Shown in pieces: positions 5,325-7,099 of a stretch of DNA of 7,099 nt. The stretch is from Acidobacteriaceae bacterium (GTDB lineage Bacteria > Acidobacteriota > Terriglobia > Terriglobales > Acidobacteriaceae): assembly GCA_025462785.1 (NCBI GenBank), contig JAOAPG010000331.1, forward strand, positions 1 through 7,099. Reading direction: 5' to 3'. Below the pieces are notes generated by a model. It had not been told where the DNA came from and did no database searches. It saw nothing but the letters and a program-made list of their open reading frames with translations. The position numbers were made by a program, and so were the translations under genes. Each line of letters opens with the position of its first letter. Position 1 is the first letter of the stretch.

Positions 5325-7077
5325 AAGCGGCAAGTTCTGCGGCTTGAACTGGAGCGGTTGAGTTTGCGACAGCAGTCGCCGCAGGGAGTTCGATTCTAAA
5401 GATTGCGCCTCCCAGGGGCCGGTTCTCACCCAAAATTTTTCCGCGGTGCTCCTCAATAATTCCGTAACAGGCGCTCAGTCCGAGTCCTGTACCTTGGCCA
5501 ACCGGCCTCGTCGTGTAAAACGGATCGAAAACACGGGCAGGTTCTTGCATCCCCGGACCCGTGTCGGAAAATTCCAAGATGACTGAAGCCCCCTGTGATT
5601 TCGTAGTTACGCAAAATGTTCCGCCTGCCGGGGACATAGCGTTCAGCGCGTTGTTGATGATGTGTAAACACACTTGCAGCAACTGGTTGGAATCGCCCAA
5701 AATTTGCGGTAACTCTGGAGCGAGTTCGGTTCGCAACTGAACGTTGGCGGTCCGCATTTGCGGCTGACAGAGTTTTACAGCGGTGTGGGTCAGCGAGTTT
5801 AGATCAAGCAAAGTCTTCTCAAAAGGAACTTGTTTTGCAAAACTGAGCAAGCTGGAAACCAGGGTTTTTGTCCGCCGTACCTGCTGTGCGATCTTTTGAG
5901 CGAGAGCACTTTGTTCCGTACTCAGAGGAGTTGCAGTGAGTAACTCGGAATATCCCAGTATGGCGGTCAGCGGATTGTTCAATTCGTGAGCTGCACCACC
6001 TACCAACTGTCCGAGCGAAGCCAACTTTTCCGTTTGAACCAACTGTGCTTGCAGGCGTCGCAAATTTTGAAATGATTGTTCCGACGTGCGTAGCAATCCC
6101 AGCAGCTCCCGATCGAGCAAATGTTGTTTCATGAATACCATCGCGCCCATAACCAGCATGCAGCACAAAGTCACTACTAGGCGAAACGTCCGCACGCTCG
6201 AAGGAGCTGCCGTGTTGAATACCGCCCAGGCCGCGAATAAAGGAAGGGAAGCCATGGTGCCCATGCCGAGCCGGGCCACCCATACTCCGTGTCCGCCCGA
6301 GTTGCGCGCTGCTTGCTGTTTGGGCGACAGTCTAAGGGCTGAAACGCCGATGATCGTAACCCACGCCATTGAGAGAGCCAAAGGAAGATCGTACAGGCTG
6401 CCGGAATAATAAACATGCCGCTGAATGGCCCAATTTGCCAGGTATGAGCTGAGTGCGTAAGTGAGACTCGCCGCAAACCAGTGCAGGTAGATAGTTCTCC
6501 AAGCTCCCTTACTACGCACCCAAAGTACCGCGAGTGCGGACAAGAACGCGATCTTCTCCGCTAAATACACGGCATTCAAATTGAAACTGTAAGCAGCTTC
6601 GTTCAGAGACACATACTGCCAGGGAATCACAGCAACCACGTACAGATAAAGCCACCAGACTAGCAGCAATGCGAAATCGAGCGACCCAAAGCGGATCGTG
6701 CGCTCATCCTGCTCAAGATGAGGTTGTAAAGCGAGCGCGGCCATCATAGGAACAATGTGGAGAACCAGCACCAAATCCCCAACAAACGGATTGGGTACTT
6801 CAGTCCTTTGAAAAACCTCAATGTAGGTCCAGAATCCCTGGTAGCAGAACCAAAAGAAAACGCCCAGCGCCATCATCAGCCAGAACAGCCGCGTTCTCCC
6901 ACGCGCCATAAAAACACTAGGAAGAAGAGCAAGTGTCCCAGAGAACAAAAGCAGAAATTGGGTGACGTCGCTCCAAGCGATGAGTGAGAAATTCCGGGGT
7001 AGCGCAATGGAAGCTATGGCTTGGGTGAGAACTAAACCGAGTACAGCCCAGATCCATAATTTGAACTGTGAAGACAT
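5314..7077 (-). CDS. Membrane-bound sensor histidine kinase with about ten transmembrane segments
   Basis: From the ATG at 7077 the protein has 587 residues. The first ~317 hold about ten hydrophobic segments (near 7-27, 39-57, 64-83, 98-117, 133-153, 171-187, 195-214, 228-248, 270-288 and 298-316), a sensor region I cannot assign to a named family. A short coiled-coil-like linker leads to the dimerisation/phosphoacceptor domain with AAHELNNPL (His364). The ATP-binding domain has the N box INNALNAM (474-481), the G1 box DTGPGM (505-510), the F box FDPFYTTR (517-524) and the G2 box GTGLGLS (529-535). All catalytic motifs are intact, and the HELNNPL wording fits the NtrB/HPK4-like class. An Ala-rich tail ends the protein. 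No HAMP, PAS or receiver domain is seen, and no response regulator lies in the window, though one could be upstream beyond 7099. An in-frame ATG at 7095 would add six residues; 7077 is preferred for its better ribosome binding site. Confidence 0.93.
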   Translation of the reverse strand: MSSQFKLWIWAVLGLVLTQAIASIALPRNFSLIAWSDVTQFLLLFSGTLALLPSVFMARGRTRLFWLMMALGVFFWFCYQGFWTYIEVFQRTEVPNPFVGDLVLVLHIVPMMAALALQPHLEQDERTIRFGSLDFALLLVWWLYLYVVAVIPWQYVSLNEAAYSFNLNAVYLAEKIAFLSALAVLWVRSKGAWRTIYLHWFAASLTYALSSYLANWAIQRHVYYSGSLYDLPLALSMAWVTIIGVSALRLSPKQQAARNSGGHGVWVARLGMGTMASLPLFAAWAVFNTAAPSSVRTFRLVVTLCCMLVMGAMVFMKQHLLDRELLGLLRTSEQSFQNLRRLQAQLVQTEKLASLGQLVGGAAHELNNPLTAILGYSELLTATPLSTEQSALAQKIAQQVRRTKTLVSSLLSFAKQVPFEKTLLDLNSLTHTAVKLCQPQMRTANVQLRTELAPELPQILGDSNQLLQVCLHIINNALNAMSPAGGTFCVTTKSQGASVILEFSDTGPGMQEPARVFDPFYTTRPVGQGTGLGLSACYGIIEEHRGKILGENRPLGGAIFRIELPAATAVANSTAPVQAAELAASKQ

Positions 7078-7081
7078 AGTT

Positions 7082-7087
7082 CTTCCC
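7082..7087 (-). promoter_or_regulatory. Ribosome binding site favouring the kinase start at 7077
   Basis: On the minus strand GGGAAG ends four bases before the ATG at 7077 (the GGGA core ends six bases before). The alternative ATG at 7095 is only four bases from the window edge, so its own signals cannot be judged. Confidence 0.5.
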
Positions 7088-7099
7088 GATCCCATTTTA

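Noticed and set aside
5819..6283. 154-codon minus-strand open frame inside the kinase gene
   Set aside because: It is an out-of-frame shadow of the kinase, which carries all the expected motifs.
1..7099. Search for CRISPR repeats, transposases, integrases, toxin-antitoxin pairs and tRNA genes
   Set aside because: No regularly spaced repeats, catalytic motifs or cloverleaf structures were seen on either strand.

Overview
The window looks like chromosomal DNA of a free-living Gram-negative heterotroph of moderate GC. An acidobacterium (Terriglobia-like) is my best guess. The guess rests on the gene mix: a GH3 glycosidase, a TonB-type transducer, a processing-peptidase-like M16 protease and a multi-membrane-span sensor kinase. 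No rRNA, tRNA or taxon-specific marker is present to confirm it.

Layout, left to right. (1) 1-392 (+): the last ~130 residues of a GH3 family glycosidase, i.e. its C-terminal fibronectin-III-like domain. (2) 409-954: a gene graveyard. A minus-strand remnant of the extreme C-terminus of a MotB/OmpA-like protein abuts a plus-strand, N-terminally truncated GGDEF (diguanylate cyclase) remnant. The two homologies meet at about 583-594, which looks like an old rearrangement breakpoint. (3) 955-1453: non-coding. It holds a long imperfect hairpin (1000-1042) and a very strong perfect-stem terminator (1101-1146); I see nothing recognisable in the rest. (4) 1454-1711 (+): an 85-residue protein I do not recognise, with a good ribosome binding site, ending in a hairpin shared with the converging gene. 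(5) 3985 down to 1817 (-): an M16 zinc protease followed by a TonB-family protein, probably one transcription unit. (6) 3986-4175: a divergent promoter region with a long interrupted palindrome over the likely protease promoter. (7) 4176-5324 (+): rlmN, the radical-SAM methyltransferase of 23S rRNA A2503 and tRNA A37, carrying an unusual acidic insertion. (8) 7077 down to 5314 (-): a membrane sensor histidine kinase whose 3' end overlaps that of rlmN by 11 bp.

The complete genes are mostly envelope and housekeeping functions: outer-membrane energy transduction, proteolysis, ribosome modification and signal sensing. I see no defence system, CRISPR array, integrase or transposase. The most interesting signals are the motB/GGDEF breakpoint, the two structured RNA-like elements in the gene-poor stretch, the palindrome upstream of the protease, the RlmN insertion and the orphan 85-residue protein. 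I found nothing that convincingly amounts to a new multi-gene system.
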